The translations under genes and the position numbers were made by a program. A stretch of DNA of 64,000 nt from an uncultured Sphingobacteriales bacterium (GTDB lineage: Bacteria; Bacteroidota; Bacteroidia; Chitinophagales; Chitinophagaceae). The stretch lies in the NCBI GenBank assembly GCA_937991535.1, contig CALKHN010000047.1, forward strand, positions 16,266 to 80,265, in the 5' to 3' direction. Every line of letters begins with the position of its first letter. Positions within the stretch are counted from its first letter, which is position 1. This document shows positions 34,201-43,353 of this stretch, one piece after another. The notes below the pieces were generated by a model. It had not been told where the DNA came from. It made no database searches and saw nothing but the letters and a program-made list of their open reading frames with translations.

Positions 34201-34632
34201 CTACCTCAGCCTCTTTTCCATTACATAGTGGGCAATGGTTATTTCGTAAAATTCGCTGCCTGAAATGGCGTATCCGAATTTCTGGTAAAAGCCCACCGCC
34301 GATTTGCGGGCATGCATCATTATGGTTTGATACCCTTTGTCTCTGGCTACATTTTCTGCAAAATTTATTAGGGTAGCGCCTATACCTTTTTTTTGAAGAT
34401 TGCTGCTTACCGCCATCTGGCGAAGTTTGCAGGTTTCGGCATCGGCACGGGTAAGCAGGCAGCAGCCAATAAGCTTTTCGTCTTCAAAAGCGCCAATCAG
34501 AACATCATCCTTTTCACGATTCAGTTCTTCAGGATCAAAATAAAGCCCCAGGGGCTTGCGCAATATCTCATCACGCAACTCAATCATCTGCTGGTATTCT
34601 TTTGAATGATAATCAATGATTTTTAAAGGCAT
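34201..34632 (-). CDS. GNAT-family N-acetyltransferase
   Basis: The 143-residue protein shows the GNAT acetyl-CoA site LRQMAVSSNLQKKGIGATLINFAENVARDKGY (about 70-101), with the Q/R-x-x-G-x-G/A pattern as QKKGIG. ARKSAVGFYQKFGYAISGSEFYEI (about 108-131) is the family-typical C-terminal strand. The early segment KPLGLYFDPEELNREKDD matches small GNATs of the ElaA/YitI group. The acceptor substrate is unknown. The gene faces the ABC exporter, with a low-complexity gap between their stops, and diverges from acpP. Confidence 0.85.
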   Translation of the reverse strand: MPLKIIDYHSKEYQQMIELRDEILRKPLGLYFDPEELNREKDDVLIGAFEDEKLIGCCLLTRADAETCKLRQMAVSSNLQKKGIGATLINFAENVARDKGYQTIMMHARKSAVGFYQKFGYAISGSEFYEITIAHYVMEKRLR

Positions 34633-34798
34633 GCTGTTGATTTACACGTGTATTATTTAAAAATACAAAAAAAGCGGTATAAATGCCATCGTGTATTTTA
34701 GTAAGGAAAACAGGCTGGTGGCAAGGCTTCTCTGTCAATTACTACCTTCTGCCAGCAGGGATAAATAATTATCTTTTACACACAAACTCAAATAGATA

Positions 34799-34827
34799 TT
34801 GTTTTTACCTCAAAAACTATATTTTTG
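34799..34827 (+). promoter_or_regulatory. Promoter of the acpP operon
   Basis: TATTTTTG (34820-34827) matches TAnnTTTG exactly, and TTG at 34799-34801 lies 18 bases upstream, close to the expected -33 spacing. The leader to the acpP ATG at 34856 is about 20 bases. It is the most complete Bacteroidetes promoter I see in the window, fitting the high expression expected of acpP. Confidence 0.65.
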
Positions 34828-34855
34828 CACCCAGTATTAACCAAATTTTACAACC

Positions 34856-35092
34856 ATGTCTGACATTGCAACAAGAGTTAAGAAGATTATTGTTGACAAA
34901 CTCGGTGTTGATGAAGCGGAGGTAACCCCTGAAGCATCTTTCACCAATGATCTGGGTGCTGATTCATTAGACACCGTGGAACTGATCATGGAATTCGAAA
35001 AAGAATTCAATATTTCTATTCCGGATGAGCAAGCTGAAACGATTACTACCGTAGGTCAGTCTATTGCTTATCTTGAAGAACATGCAAAGTAA
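34856..35092 (+). CDS. acpP: Acyl carrier protein
   Basis: The 78-residue acidic protein carries growing acyl chains on 4'-phosphopantetheine attached to Ser37 in GADSLDTVEL, the perfect family motif. The helices MSDIATRVKKIIVDKLGVDEAEV and LIMEFEKEFNISIPDEQAETITTVGQSIAYL are full length. It is followed 39 bp later by fabF, its usual partner in fatty-acid elongation, and then rnc. The acpP-fabF-rnc order is a widely conserved bacterial arrangement. Confidence 0.97.
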   Translation: MSDIATRVKKIIVDKLGVDEAEVTPEASFTNDLGADSLDTVELIMEFEKEFNISIPDEQAETITTVGQSIAYLEEHAK

Positions 35093-35131
35093 TTTTCTCC
35101 CCATTTCCACTGATCGCAGGCAAACTTGCTT

Positions 35132-36385
35132 ATGGATTTAAAAAGAGTTGTTGTAACTGGCATTGGTGCTTTAACCCCCTTGGGAAATTCTGTGTCTGAG
35201 TATTGGCATGGACTTATTCATGGTGTTTCAGGCGCCAATCCTATTACTTTATTTGATGCTTCAAAGTTCAAAACAAGGTTTGCCTGCGAATTAAAGAACT
35301 TTGAACCCACCGATTTTCTGGACAGAAAAGAATCCCGCAAAATAGACCGCTTCACTCAAACTGCATTGGTATGCAGCGATGAGGCAGTAAAGAATGCGGG
35401 TATTAGTAAGGAAACAGTTAATCCGGACAGGGTTGGGGTTATTTTTTCGAGTGGGATCGGAGGACTAATTACTTTTCAGCAGGAAGTAACGGAGTTTGCA
35501 AAGGGAGACGGTACTCCCCGGTTTAATCCATTCTTTATTCCTAAAATGATCCTTGATATTGCCGCGGGGCAAATATCTATGCGTCACGGTTTCCGCGGAC
35601 CAAATTATGCCGTGGTATCGGCCTGCGCTTCTTCTACCCATGCTATTATGGATGCTTTTAACCTTATTCGTTTGGGTAAAGCAGATATTATACTGGCAGG
35701 GGGAAGCGAAAGTGTGATCAAAGAAGCGGGAGTAGGTGGATTTAATGCAATGAAAGCCCTTAGTGAGCGAAACGATGATCCTCAAACCGCATCCCGGCCT
35801 TTCGATAAAGACCGCGACGGTTTTGTGATTGGCGAGGGCGCCGGTATGCTGGTAATGGAAAGTTTAGAGCATGCTATAGCCCGAGGCGCCAATATTGTGT
35901 GTGAAATTGCCGGCGCGGGAGCAACTGCCGATGCCCATCACATTACAGCTCCTCATCCCGAAGGACTGGGCGCCAAGAATGTAATGTTCGCTACCCTTGA
36001 GGATGCTGGTATGAAGCCTGAAGACATTGATTATATTAATGTACACGGTACTTCTACTCCCCTTGGTGATATTTCAGAGGTAAAGGCCATACAGGCTGTT
36101 TTTGGTGACCATGCCTATAATCTTAATATCAGTTCTACCAAATCCATGACAGGCCATTTGCTGGGTGCTGCCGGTGTTATTGAGGCTATTGCCTGCGTGC
36201 TGGCAGTAAAAAATGATATTGTTCCTCCCACTATTAATCATTTTACCGATGATGAAGGGCTTGACCCAAAACTCAATTTTACTTTTTGGAAAGCTCAAAA
36301 ACGTACTGTTCGTGCAGCGCTGAGCAACACTTTTGGCTTTGGCGGGCATAATGCATCGGTAATTATAAAAAAATATTCCGTCTGA
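35132..36385 (+). CDS. fabF: Beta-ketoacyl-ACP synthase II
   Basis: The 417-residue enzyme condenses malonyl-ACP with acyl-ACP. The ATG at 35132 (MDLKRVVVTGIGALTPLG) is preferred to a TTG two codons upstream. The catalytic Cys is in VVSACASSTHAI (about residue 165), the two active-site His in NVHGTSTPLGD (about 305) and GHLLGAAG (about 342), and the closing glycine-rich loop is NTFGFGGHNAS (about 402). Length is normal. It lies 39 bp after acpP and 53 bp before rnc in the same direction, so the three probably share a transcript. Confidence 0.96.
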   Translation: MDLKRVVVTGIGALTPLGNSVSEYWHGLIHGVSGANPITLFDASKFKTRFACELKNFEPTDFLDRKESRKIDRFTQTALVCSDEAVKNAGISKETVNPDRVGVIFSSGIGGLITFQQEVTEFAKGDGTPRFNPFFIPKMILDIAAGQISMRHGFRGPNYAVVSACASSTHAIMDAFNLIRLGKADIILAGGSESVIKEAGVGGFNAMKALSERNDDPQTASRPFDKDRDGFVIGEGAGMLVMESLEHAIARGANIVCEIAGAGATADAHHITAPHPEGLGAKNVMFATLEDAGMKPEDIDYINVHGTSTPLGDISEVKAIQAVFGDHAYNLNISSTKSMTGHLLGAAGVIEAIACVLAVKNDIVPPTINHFTDDEGLDPKLNFTFWKAQKRTVRAALSNTFGFGGHNASVIIKKYSV

Positions 36386-36433
36386 TTTTAACGTTAAGAC
36401 CAATGAATGCGCGCAACTCTTAAAGAGTTACTT

Positions 36434-36441
36434 TACATTTG
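36434..36441 (+). promoter_or_regulatory. -7-like promoter box before rnc
   Basis: TACATTTG matches TAnnTTTG exactly and overlaps the TTG that would be the most upstream start of rnc. No TTG is present at -33. If active, it would force rnc translation to begin further downstream. Confidence 0.35.
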
Positions 36442-37203
36442 TGGTATATAACTCCTAAATTCATCCATTTGGTATTAGTGCGGTATTTTATTCAATATCT
36501 TGGAATAGACAAAACCAACCGGTCCTTTTATAAACAATTGTGCAATGTGCTGGGTTTTGCTCCTGGCGCGCTTTCCCTTTATAAAACAGCTTTAAGCCAT
36601 CGTTCTGTAAAAGAAAGTGCAGACGAAAACAATGAGCGCCTCGAATACCTGGGTGATGCCATTCTCAGCGGCATTGTGGCCGATTATCTTTTTAGAAGAT
36701 ATCCCTATAAAGGAGAGGGCTTCTTAACGGAAATGCGCAGTAAAATGGTAAATCGCCAAACGCTAAATGAGATTGCCGTAAAAATGGGACTAAAAAAAAT
36801 TACTATTTATAACAAAAGCGACGGGTCTTTAAAAGTGAGCCAGATTTTTGGCAACACCCTGGAGGCATTGGTTGGAGCTATTTATACAGATAAGGGATTT
36901 AATCAAACCAAACAATGGGTGTTAAAGCGCATCATTATTCCTCATATGTTTATTGAAGATCTGGAAACCTTAGAGATCAATCATAAAAATAAATTGTACG
37001 GATGGGCCAATAAGAACGGCAAAAACCTGGAGTTTGAAACCTTAGAAGAACGTTTTGAAAATGGCAGGCGATTGTTTACGGTTGGCGCTGTAGTAGATGG
37101 TGAACTGATTGCGGAAGGGAAAGCATATAATAAAAAGGATGCGAGCCAGGTAGCTTCGCAGATTGCCGTAGATAAATTAGGCCTGGGGAAAATCGAGGAA
37201 TAG
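36439..37203 (+). CDS. rnc: Ribonuclease III
   Basis: The enzyme cleaves double-stranded RNA in rRNA processing and mRNA decay. The RNase III signature NERLEYLGDAILSGIVADYLF (about 68-88) carries the catalytic Glu and Asp; a second acidic site is in GNTLEALVGAIYTDKG (about 140-155). A C-terminal double-stranded RNA-binding domain occupies about 185-254 (KLYGWANKNGKNLEF ... KKDASQVASQIAVDKL). There is no ATG before the conserved region: candidate starts are TTG 36439, TTG 36469 or GTG 36478. Because the first overlaps a promoter-like box, the true start may be 36469 or 36478, which would shorten the protein by 10-13 residues. Confidence 0.93.
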   Translation: MWYITPKFIHLVLVRYFIQYLGIDKTNRSFYKQLCNVLGFAPGALSLYKTALSHRSVKESADENNERLEYLGDAILSGIVADYLFRRYPYKGEGFLTEMRSKMVNRQTLNEIAVKMGLKKITIYNKSDGSLKVSQIFGNTLEALVGAIYTDKGFNQTKQWVLKRIIIPHMFIEDLETLEINHKNKLYGWANKNGKNLEFETLEERFENGRRLFTVGAVVDGELIAEGKAYNKKDASQVASQIAVDKLGLGKIEE

Positions 37204-37398
37204 TCCAAACCCGGCGCCGTATACCTCATCCCGTATTCTTCTCAAAAAATATTATTCCCGGATCAGTTTAATTCGATCTCACAAAAAATAGCAGCCATTT
37301 GGTTCGAAAGATTGGCGGCATTACAATATTTTTTATATAAACTTTAATTGCAGGTATAAAAAAACGATATCCTTCTCTACATAACGTACTTTGTATTT

Positions 37399-37431
37399 AA
37401 ATCTCAAATTATAAATCTCAAATTATAAATC
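37399..37431 (+). repeat. 14-bp tandem repeat in leader
   Basis: AAATCTCAAATTAT occurs twice in direct succession plus a partial third copy, ending 5 bp before the isomerase ATG. It may affect the leader or be simple slippage. Confidence 0.7.
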
Positions 37432-37436
37432 AACTT

Positions 37437-38318
37437 ATGCCCCGGTTAGCAGCGTTTCCCAAAGCTTTTATGCAGGCACTTTGTAAAGATGGAACGATGA
37501 CCGTTTCCGAATGGATATCGCTTGCCGCTAAATTGGATATTGACGGACTGGAATGGTATGCGGGCTTCCTGGAAATGGAGGATCAAAAAAACTGGCCGCG
37601 TTTCAAAAAGGAAGTGGAAGATCACGGAAAAGTAATTCCGATGATGTGCTGTTCCCCCGATTTTACCCATCCCGATGCTAAGTTCCGCGAAAAGGAGATC
37701 ATCAAACAAAAAAGCTGGATTGATATGACCCATGCCCTGGGCGGATCGTATTGCAGGGTATTATCTGGTCAGCGCCGGCCCAAACTATCTGTTGAAGAAG
37801 GCGTTAAGCTCGCTGCAGATTGCATATATGAATGTTTGCCTTATGCACAGGAACGTGGTATTACACTTATCCTCGAAAATCATTACAAAGACGATTTTTG
37901 GGAGTACCCCGAATTTGCACAAAAAATGGATGTATTCTGTAAGCTGGTAGATAGCATTGATCATCCCAATTTTGGTGTTAATTACGACCCCAGCAATACC
38001 TACCTGGCGGGTGAGGATCCATTGGAGTTGCTGTACAAAGTATCAAACAGGGTAGTAACCATGCATGCCAGCGACCGCTATTTGAAAGAAGGCACTATTG
38101 AAGACCTGCGCAGGGAAGAAGGTGGCGCTGCAGGGTATGCTAAAAGATTAAGTCATGGCGAAATAGGTAAGGGGCTCAACGATTATGATGCCATTTTTAC
38201 GGAATTGAAAAGAGTGGGTTTTGATAGCTGGATAAGCATTGAAGACGGCGTGGATGGTATGGAACAGTTGGAAAGAAGCGTGGCTTTTTTAAGAAAAAAG
38301 ATCAGCCAGTACTGGTAA
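37437..38318 (+). CDS. Sugar phosphate isomerase/epimerase (AP endonuclease 2/xylose isomerase-like TIM barrel)
   Basis: The 293-residue protein is a PF01261-type TIM barrel. Metal-ligand motifs are in order: VIPMMCCSPDFTHPD (about 60-75), ITLILENHYKDDFWEYPEF (Glu, about 145), NFGVNYDPSNTYLAGEDP (Asp, about 186), VVTMHASDRYL (His, about 212) and DSWISIEDG (Glu, about 266). Enzymes of this family isomerise sugars, inositols or hydroxypyruvate; substrate is not predictable here. No signal peptide, so cytoplasmic. It stands alone; no sugar-catabolic neighbour is in the window. ATG is preceded by a short 14-bp tandem repeat. Confidence 0.85.
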   Translation: MPRLAAFPKAFMQALCKDGTMTVSEWISLAAKLDIDGLEWYAGFLEMEDQKNWPRFKKEVEDHGKVIPMMCCSPDFTHPDAKFREKEIIKQKSWIDMTHALGGSYCRVLSGQRRPKLSVEEGVKLAADCIYECLPYAQERGITLILENHYKDDFWEYPEFAQKMDVFCKLVDSIDHPNFGVNYDPSNTYLAGEDPLELLYKVSNRVVTMHASDRYLKEGTIEDLRREEGGAAGYAKRLSHGEIGKGLNDYDAIFTELKRVGFDSWISIEDGVDGMEQLERSVAFLRKKISQYW

Positions 38319-38651
38319 GTGAGTTACAGGTTGCAGGTTACAGGTTCAGGTAGTTGGCGCGGTGGGTTTGCCACTAAAAAGCGTCAGATCGCATGCTATG
38401 TGTAGTTTACTATTTTGGGTTTACCATTGGGATTTTGCTTCGGATTTCGAATTTTAAGTATTCGGATTTAAAATTTGTTTGTTTCTTGCTATTTGTTTTT
38501 TGGTGCTTCTTTCGGATTTCGGACTGTAAACTTCGGACTTTCCACCCTATGCCGTTCATCCCTTGAGAATCTCCCTTCTCATATTTATATTTTAACCGGC
38601 TTTTCGTTTACTTTAGTATTGCAAAGTTCTTCCCCGGCTAAATAAGTAAGA
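38319..38651 (+). other. Intergenic region, low-complexity, no gene seen
   Basis: The first part repeats CAGGTT words (38325-38350); the middle contains several TTCGGATTT words (38452-38545). Nothing resembling a gene, RNA or terminator stands out. The promoter of the response-regulator gene should lie near its right end. Confidence 0.5.
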
Positions 38652-40010
38652 ATGAATTTAAAAAATGCTTCTATACTGGTTATTGACGACGACCAGGATG
38701 TGCTTACGGCTGTTCGGCTGTTGTTAAAAACAGAAGCTGCATCTGTTGTTACAGAGAAAAATCCCGAAAATTTGCGCTGGCTTTTGTCAAAACAAAGCTT
38801 CGACCTGGTTATGCTGGATATGAACTTCAACAGTTCTATCAACACAGGCAATGAGGGACTGTTTTGGTTGCGCAAAATAAAAGAACTGGGTTCGGATGCT
38901 GCCGTAATTATGATCACAGCCTATGGCGATATTGATCTGGCAGTTCGGTCTTTAAAGGAGGGCGCTGCCGATTTTATGGTAAAGCCCTGGCACAATGAAA
39001 GGCTGATTACAGCCATAAAAGAAACCCTGAAACAAAAGGGCAATGCACAATTAAAACCCGCTGACAATCCTTCCGATTCCATTATTGGCTCCGAACTATT
39101 GGGCAACTCAGAGCCTATGCGCGATATCTTTTATAAGATCAGTAAAATTGCCCCAACCGATGCCAATATTTTAATACTGGGAGAAAATGGAACCGGTAAA
39201 GATCTGATCGCAAGGGCTATTCATCAGCAATCGTTGCGGGCCGACAAGGCATATATAAAAGTGGATGTTGGCGCGTTAACCGAATCGTTGTTTGAAAGCG
39301 AATTGTTCGGGCATAAAAAAGGCGCTTTCACAGATGCAAAGGAAGACCGGCCGGGCAGGTTTGAATCCGCCAACGGCGGCACATTGTTTTTGGATGAAAT
39401 TGGTAACATCTCCCTTCACCAGCAAGCCAAATTGTTATCGGTTTTGCAAAACCGGCAGGTAACCCGCCTGGGCGCCAATCAACCAACACCTGTAGATATA
39501 AGGCTTATTTGCGCCACCAATTTACCGCTTAGTGAACTGGCCAATGAAAACAAGTTCAGGAAAGACCTGGTATACCGCATCAATACCGTTGAAATAACCG
39601 TTCCGCCGCTTCGTAAACGGCAGGAAGACATTATACTGCTGGCCAAACATTTTGTGCAGTTGTATGCGTCCAAATATTTAAAGCCCTCCCTGGTTTTGGA
39701 TGCGTCGGCTACAGAAAAATTAAGACAATATCATTACCCGGGCAATGTGCGTGAGTTGCAATACACAATTGAACGCGCTGTAATCATGTCCGATGGCGAA
39801 AGCCTGGAAGCTGCTGACCTTTTATTTTCACCAATGGAGTCTGGTTCTGCCGGTTCGGAAGAGAACAACGAACTGAATCTCAGCGCCATTGAAAAAAATG
39901 CTATTCTCAGGGTTATTGAAAAACACAACGGCAATATTACCAAAGCGGCAAAGGAACTGGGTTTAACCCGAACAGCGCTGTACCGGCGGCTGAGCAAGTA
40001 TGATATTTAG
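38652..40010 (+). CDS. Sigma-54-dependent response regulator (NtrC family)
   Basis: The 452-residue regulator has a receiver domain (residues 6-120) with acidic pocket Asp12-Asp14, phospho-acceptor Asp56 (VMLDMNF) and Lys near 112 (VKPW). The central AAA+ domain (about 145-370) carries Walker A GENGTGKD (about 177), the GAFTDA loop that contacts sigma-54 (about 222) and FLDEIGNI. A Fis-type HTH (AILRVIEKHNGNITKAAKELGLTRTALYRRLSKY) closes it. On phosphorylation it should activate sigma-54 promoters. The histidine kinase gene follows in the same direction, 130 bp on; they are likely partners. Confidence 0.92.
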   Translation: MNLKNASILVIDDDQDVLTAVRLLLKTEAASVVTEKNPENLRWLLSKQSFDLVMLDMNFNSSINTGNEGLFWLRKIKELGSDAAVIMITAYGDIDLAVRSLKEGAADFMVKPWHNERLITAIKETLKQKGNAQLKPADNPSDSIIGSELLGNSEPMRDIFYKISKIAPTDANILILGENGTGKDLIARAIHQQSLRADKAYIKVDVGALTESLFESELFGHKKGAFTDAKEDRPGRFESANGGTLFLDEIGNISLHQQAKLLSVLQNRQVTRLGANQPTPVDIRLICATNLPLSELANENKFRKDLVYRINTVEITVPPLRKRQEDIILLAKHFVQLYASKYLKPSLVLDASATEKLRQYHYPGNVRELQYTIERAVIMSDGESLEAADLLFSPMESGSAGSEENNELNLSAIEKNAILRVIEKHNGNITKAAKELGLTRTALYRRLSKYDI

Positions 40011-40140
40011 AAGAGGAAGGAGGGTGAGAGGTGAAAAGTGAGAAGTGAGAAGTAGAAGGGGAGAGGTGATGCCAAAGTCTATCGTTAGTAATTTTGTCTG
40101 ATAACCCATAGCTGATGGCTCATGGCTGAAACCTGTAACC

Positions 40141-41487
40141 ATGTTTAAAAAATACGAATGGCGGATAATGGTAAGAGTGGCATTGTTGTTTATAACATTG
40201 TGCATTACTGCGTATCTTTTAATGAAAGGACCTGGGAGCTATGTGTACCTGGCGCTTGTTGTTCCCGTGGTGATATTTGAACTGGTGGATTTTTACCGCT
40301 TTCATAAAAAAGCGCATGACGAAGTATCGCAGTTCGTTGAATCGGTGCATTACCGCGATTTTTCCAGGCATTTTGATGTAAAGCATGCTCCGCTTGAATT
40401 ACAGCCATTGCGCAGGGGTTTTAACGATATCAATACTACGTTTAAAGTAATCAGTAAAGAAAGGGAAACACAATACCAGTACCTGCAAAAAATATTAGAA
40501 CTGGTAGATACGGGCATACTGTCTTACGATCACCAGACGGGCGACACCGGATGGATGAACGAATCGCTGAAAAAAATGCTCGGTATTCCTTATCTCAAAA
40601 CCATTCATTCATTAGAGAAAAGAGATCAGTTGCTGTACAATGAAATCATTTCACTGCGCCCGGGCGAAGGCAAAGTGGTACAGCTTACCAAAGACAGGAA
40701 TATTTTTAAAGTATTGCTTTCTGCAACTGCTTTTCAAACAGACGGCAAAATATATAAGCTCATCGCTTTTCAAAATGTAGATGAGGCATTGGATGAAAAC
40801 GAGGCAAAAGCCTGGCAAAAGCTGCTTAGCGTAATGACGCATGAGATCATGAATTCCGTGGCGCCCATATCTTCGCTCGCCGATACGCTCAAAAACCGCT
40901 TACAGCTTGCTTCCCGGCATATTGAAGATGAGGAAGGAACAGTAGAAGATCTTGAACTGGGTATCATTACTATTAAAAGAAGAAGTGAAGGCCTGTTAAA
41001 ATTTGCGGAAACCTACCGCAACCTCAATAAGATCACCACGCTCAATCTTGCTAAAATATATGTGCGCGACCTTTTTGAAAACCTGTTCCGGTTAATGCAG
41101 CCCAGCCTGCAGCAAAAAAATATTGATATGGATGTGATATTGAAAGACCCCGAACTGGTAATTGAAGCCGATGTAAACCTGATGGAGCAGGTAATGATCA
41201 ACCTGCTGGTAAATGCCATGGAAGCGGTAAAAGACCAGGGGCAACCGCATATTGTTTTGAGTGCTTATAAAGCAGCCAATCAAAAAGTAACAATTAAAAT
41301 TGCCGATAATGGCAGCGGAATACCGGCTGATGTATTAGACAAAATATTTATTCCTTTTTTCAGCACTAAAAAAAGTGGCAGTGGTATTGGGCTAAGTTTA
41401 TGCAAACAAATTATGATGCTGCACAAAGGCAACGTGCAGGTACAAAGCACCGAAGGAGAAGGAACCGCTTTTTTATTGATCTTTTAA
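40141..41487 (+). CDS. Sensor histidine kinase, partner of the NtrC-type regulator
   Basis: Two membrane helices near the N-terminus (about 10-27 and 30-48) frame only a tiny loop, so it probably senses inside the cell or membrane. A PAS-like region (about 105-225, LLYNEIISLRPGEG...YKLIAFQNVDEALDENE) leads to HisKA with phospho-acceptor His (SVMTHEIMNSVAPISS, about 234) and an HATPase domain: NLLVNAMEAV (N box, about 355), IADNGSGIP (G1, about 383), GSGIGLSLCKQIM (G2, about 415). This is the NtrY-like kinase type that pairs with NtrC regulators. The last 15 bp overlap the 3' end of the convergent esterase gene. Confidence 0.9.
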   Translation: MFKKYEWRIMVRVALLFITLCITAYLLMKGPGSYVYLALVVPVVIFELVDFYRFHKKAHDEVSQFVESVHYRDFSRHFDVKHAPLELQPLRRGFNDINTTFKVISKERETQYQYLQKILELVDTGILSYDHQTGDTGWMNESLKKMLGIPYLKTIHSLEKRDQLLYNEIISLRPGEGKVVQLTKDRNIFKVLLSATAFQTDGKIYKLIAFQNVDEALDENEAKAWQKLLSVMTHEIMNSVAPISSLADTLKNRLQLASRHIEDEEGTVEDLELGIITIKRRSEGLLKFAETYRNLNKITTLNLAKIYVRDLFENLFRLMQPSLQQKNIDMDVILKDPELVIEADVNLMEQVMINLLVNAMEAVKDQGQPHIVLSAYKAANQKVTIKIADNGSGIPADVLDKIFIPFFSTKKSGSGIGLSLCKQIMMLHKGNVQVQSTEGEGTAFLLIF

Positions 41488-42405
41488 CCAGCCGTTCTTA
41501 TCCAACCAGTTTTTGCATCTTTCCATCCAATCATCTTTGGTAGTGGTATTGTGCATACCAAAGCCATGCCCGCCATTTTGATAGATATGCAGTTCGGCCG
41601 GAATTTTGTTTTTGAGCAGCGCCTGGTAAAAAACAATGCTGTTGTTGGGGCTCACGCCGCCATCATCGGAAGCATGTACTAAAAAAGTGGGGGGCGTTTT
41701 AGCCGTAACCTGTTTTTCATTGGAGTACAGGTTGAGTTGCTCCGCAGAGGCATTTGCCCCCAGCAGGTTTTTAAATGATCCGCTGTGTGTGATGGCGATA
41801 TCGGCGCTGATAACCGGGTATATAAGGATCATAAAATCCGGTCGCACACTTATGTTTCCGGGGTTATCAACCAGTGAACGTTCAAAATGGGTTCCGGCGG
41901 TAGACGCCAGGTGCCCGCCGGCCGAAAAACCCATGATGCCAATCCTTGCCGGATCAATATTCCATTTTTTGGCATTAGTCCTTACCGTTAGTATAGCCTG
42001 CTGGGCATCCTGCAGGGGAGCGATAGAAGGATCCTTTTGGTTCTTGTTATCGGGTATACGGTATTTTAATACAAATGCCGCTACGCCCATTTCATTGAAT
42101 TTTTCGGCTACTTTAAAACCCTCATGATCAATGGCTACTATGCTATAGCCACCGCCGGGACAAATGATAACAGCAGTACCGTTGGCTTTATCTGCGGGAG
42201 GCAGATAAGCCGTTAGCGAAGGGATTTTTATTTTGCTAACGCGAAGAATCCCACCTTCGGATTCCGATTTTTCTTCATTGGGTCCGGGTAAATTACCCAG
42301 TACTTTATTTTCAGGGTATAAAGGCATTTCCATGGGTTTGTTTTGAGTATAACTGTTTGGGGTAAGCGCAAGTATCAGGAAGGTCAATGCAAGAAACCGT
42401 TTCAT
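41473..42405 (-). CDS. Exported alpha/beta-hydrolase (esterase, BD-FAE/acetylxylan-esterase-like)
   Basis: A signal peptide (KRFLALTFLILALTPNSYTQ, 2-21) leads a 310-residue alpha/beta hydrolase. The oxyanion-hole region is AVIICPGGGYSIVAIDHEG (about 76-94), the nucleophile Ser is in GIMGFSAGGHLAST (about 160), and DDGGVSPNNSIVF and GGHGFGMH supply the Asp and His (about 252 and 284). The HGG-like and GxSxGG motifs match bacterial carboxylesterases related to feruloyl and acetylxylan esterases, which deacetylate plant polysaccharides. Substrate is inferred. It is convergent with the kinase and overlaps it by 15 bp, so transcripts from the two would be antisense at the 3' ends. Confidence 0.88.
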   Translation of the reverse strand: MKRFLALTFLILALTPNSYTQNKPMEMPLYPENKVLGNLPGPNEEKSESEGGILRVSKIKIPSLTAYLPPADKANGTAVIICPGGGYSIVAIDHEGFKVAEKFNEMGVAAFVLKYRIPDNKNQKDPSIAPLQDAQQAILTVRTNAKKWNIDPARIGIMGFSAGGHLASTAGTHFERSLVDNPGNISVRPDFMILIYPVISADIAITHSGSFKNLLGANASAEQLNLYSNEKQVTAKTPPTFLVHASDDGGVSPNNSIVFYQALLKNKIPAELHIYQNGGHGFGMHNTTTKDDWMERCKNWLDKNGWLKDQ

Positions 42406-42802
42406 GCCATTTTGTTTTTTGAAAGGTAGTATAAATCGGCGAAACCGACACAGGGATAGGGTTTGAAGTTTATGGTTTGAAAGTTTGTAGTTTGGGATGT
42501 TGCAGGTCTCAGGTCACAAGGTGCAGGGTTCACGTCTCACTTCTCCTGCTTCACGTTAATTCTCCGTTTCGGCTATTTACCCACTCCTCTCACCATCATT
42601 TCCCAGGGCAATCCCACATTACTCTATTTCATAAATATATAATGTTGATTGATGGTCTTCGGGGTATAAAATAAAGCTCAGGTTTTGGTCCCGGAGTGGC
42701 AATACGTGGAATTGCTTATGACTAAGATCATATCTATTTGTTTTAAAATATTACCTTTAAGTCAGAACTTGTATAGACATTGAGGAAATAATAAACATTT
42801 TT
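42406..42802 (+). other. Intergenic region, no gene seen
   Basis: The left half has low-complexity words (GTTTGAAGTTT, then CAGGTCTCAGGTCAC). The right half is AT-rich and should hold the promoter of the lipoprotein gene at 42803. No structured RNA or terminator is evident. Confidence 0.5.
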
Positions 42803-43333
42803 ATGAAAAGTTATGTTGCTGCCTTCCTTTTACTCCTGAGCCTTACTCCCGCCTGTAAAAAAGACAGACTTACCGAAGAAACGCAAAAAGGCGCCAACAC
42901 ATTTTCCTGCCTAATTGATGGAGAAATTTATAAACCTTGTTCTGAACCCCGGATCCTCGGTGATCCTGGTATTCCTTCTCTTGACGGAGGCATAAGTGTT
43001 TCAGGTAATGGGATGATGGCAACGGTAAGTGCGACCTGTCGTAAATCCCGTGAAGGGAATAAGGATGTTTACCTCGAAATAGGTAACCTTACCGGTGCAG
43101 GTACTTATTTGCTTTCTGACCTGTCTAACAGATTACAGTACACTGTTCGCGAAAACAATACAACAAGGGTATATTCTTCGCTAAATACAAAATCAGGGCG
43201 GGTAATTATCACCAAAGACGACAGGGCAAGCAAAATTTTATCCGGCACATTTGAGTTTGAAGGAGTGGATAATAATGATCCCGGGAAAATTGTCAAAATT
43301 ACCTCCGGCCGCTTTGATATCAAATACCAGTAA
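42803..43333 (+). CDS. Putative lipoprotein, DUF6252-like
   Basis: A lipoprotein signal peptide (KSYVAAFLLLLSLTPACKKD, 2-21) ends in the lipobox LTPAC, so Cys18 should be lipidated. The body (176 residues in all) starts NTFSCLIDGEIYKPC and ends GTFEFEGVDNNDPGKIVKITSGRFDIKY, features shared with DUF6252-type small Bacteroidetes lipoproteins. Function of that family is unknown. It ends 20 bp before the secreted lipase-like gene, in the same direction; the two may be one unit. Confidence 0.75.
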   Translation: MKSYVAAFLLLLSLTPACKKDRLTEETQKGANTFSCLIDGEIYKPCSEPRILGDPGIPSLDGGISVSGNGMMATVSATCRKSREGNKDVYLEIGNLTGAGTYLLSDLSNRLQYTVRENNTTRVYSSLNTKSGRVIITKDDRASKILSGTFEFEGVDNNDPGKIVKITSGRFDIKYQ

Positions 43334-43353
43334 CATAACCAAAATTAACACTT

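Noticed and set aside
37285..37320. tRNA-like T-arm (GGTTCGAAAG)
   Set aside because: The bases around it do not fold into a cloverleaf and no acceptor stem or CCA end is found; no tRNA was recognised anywhere in the window.
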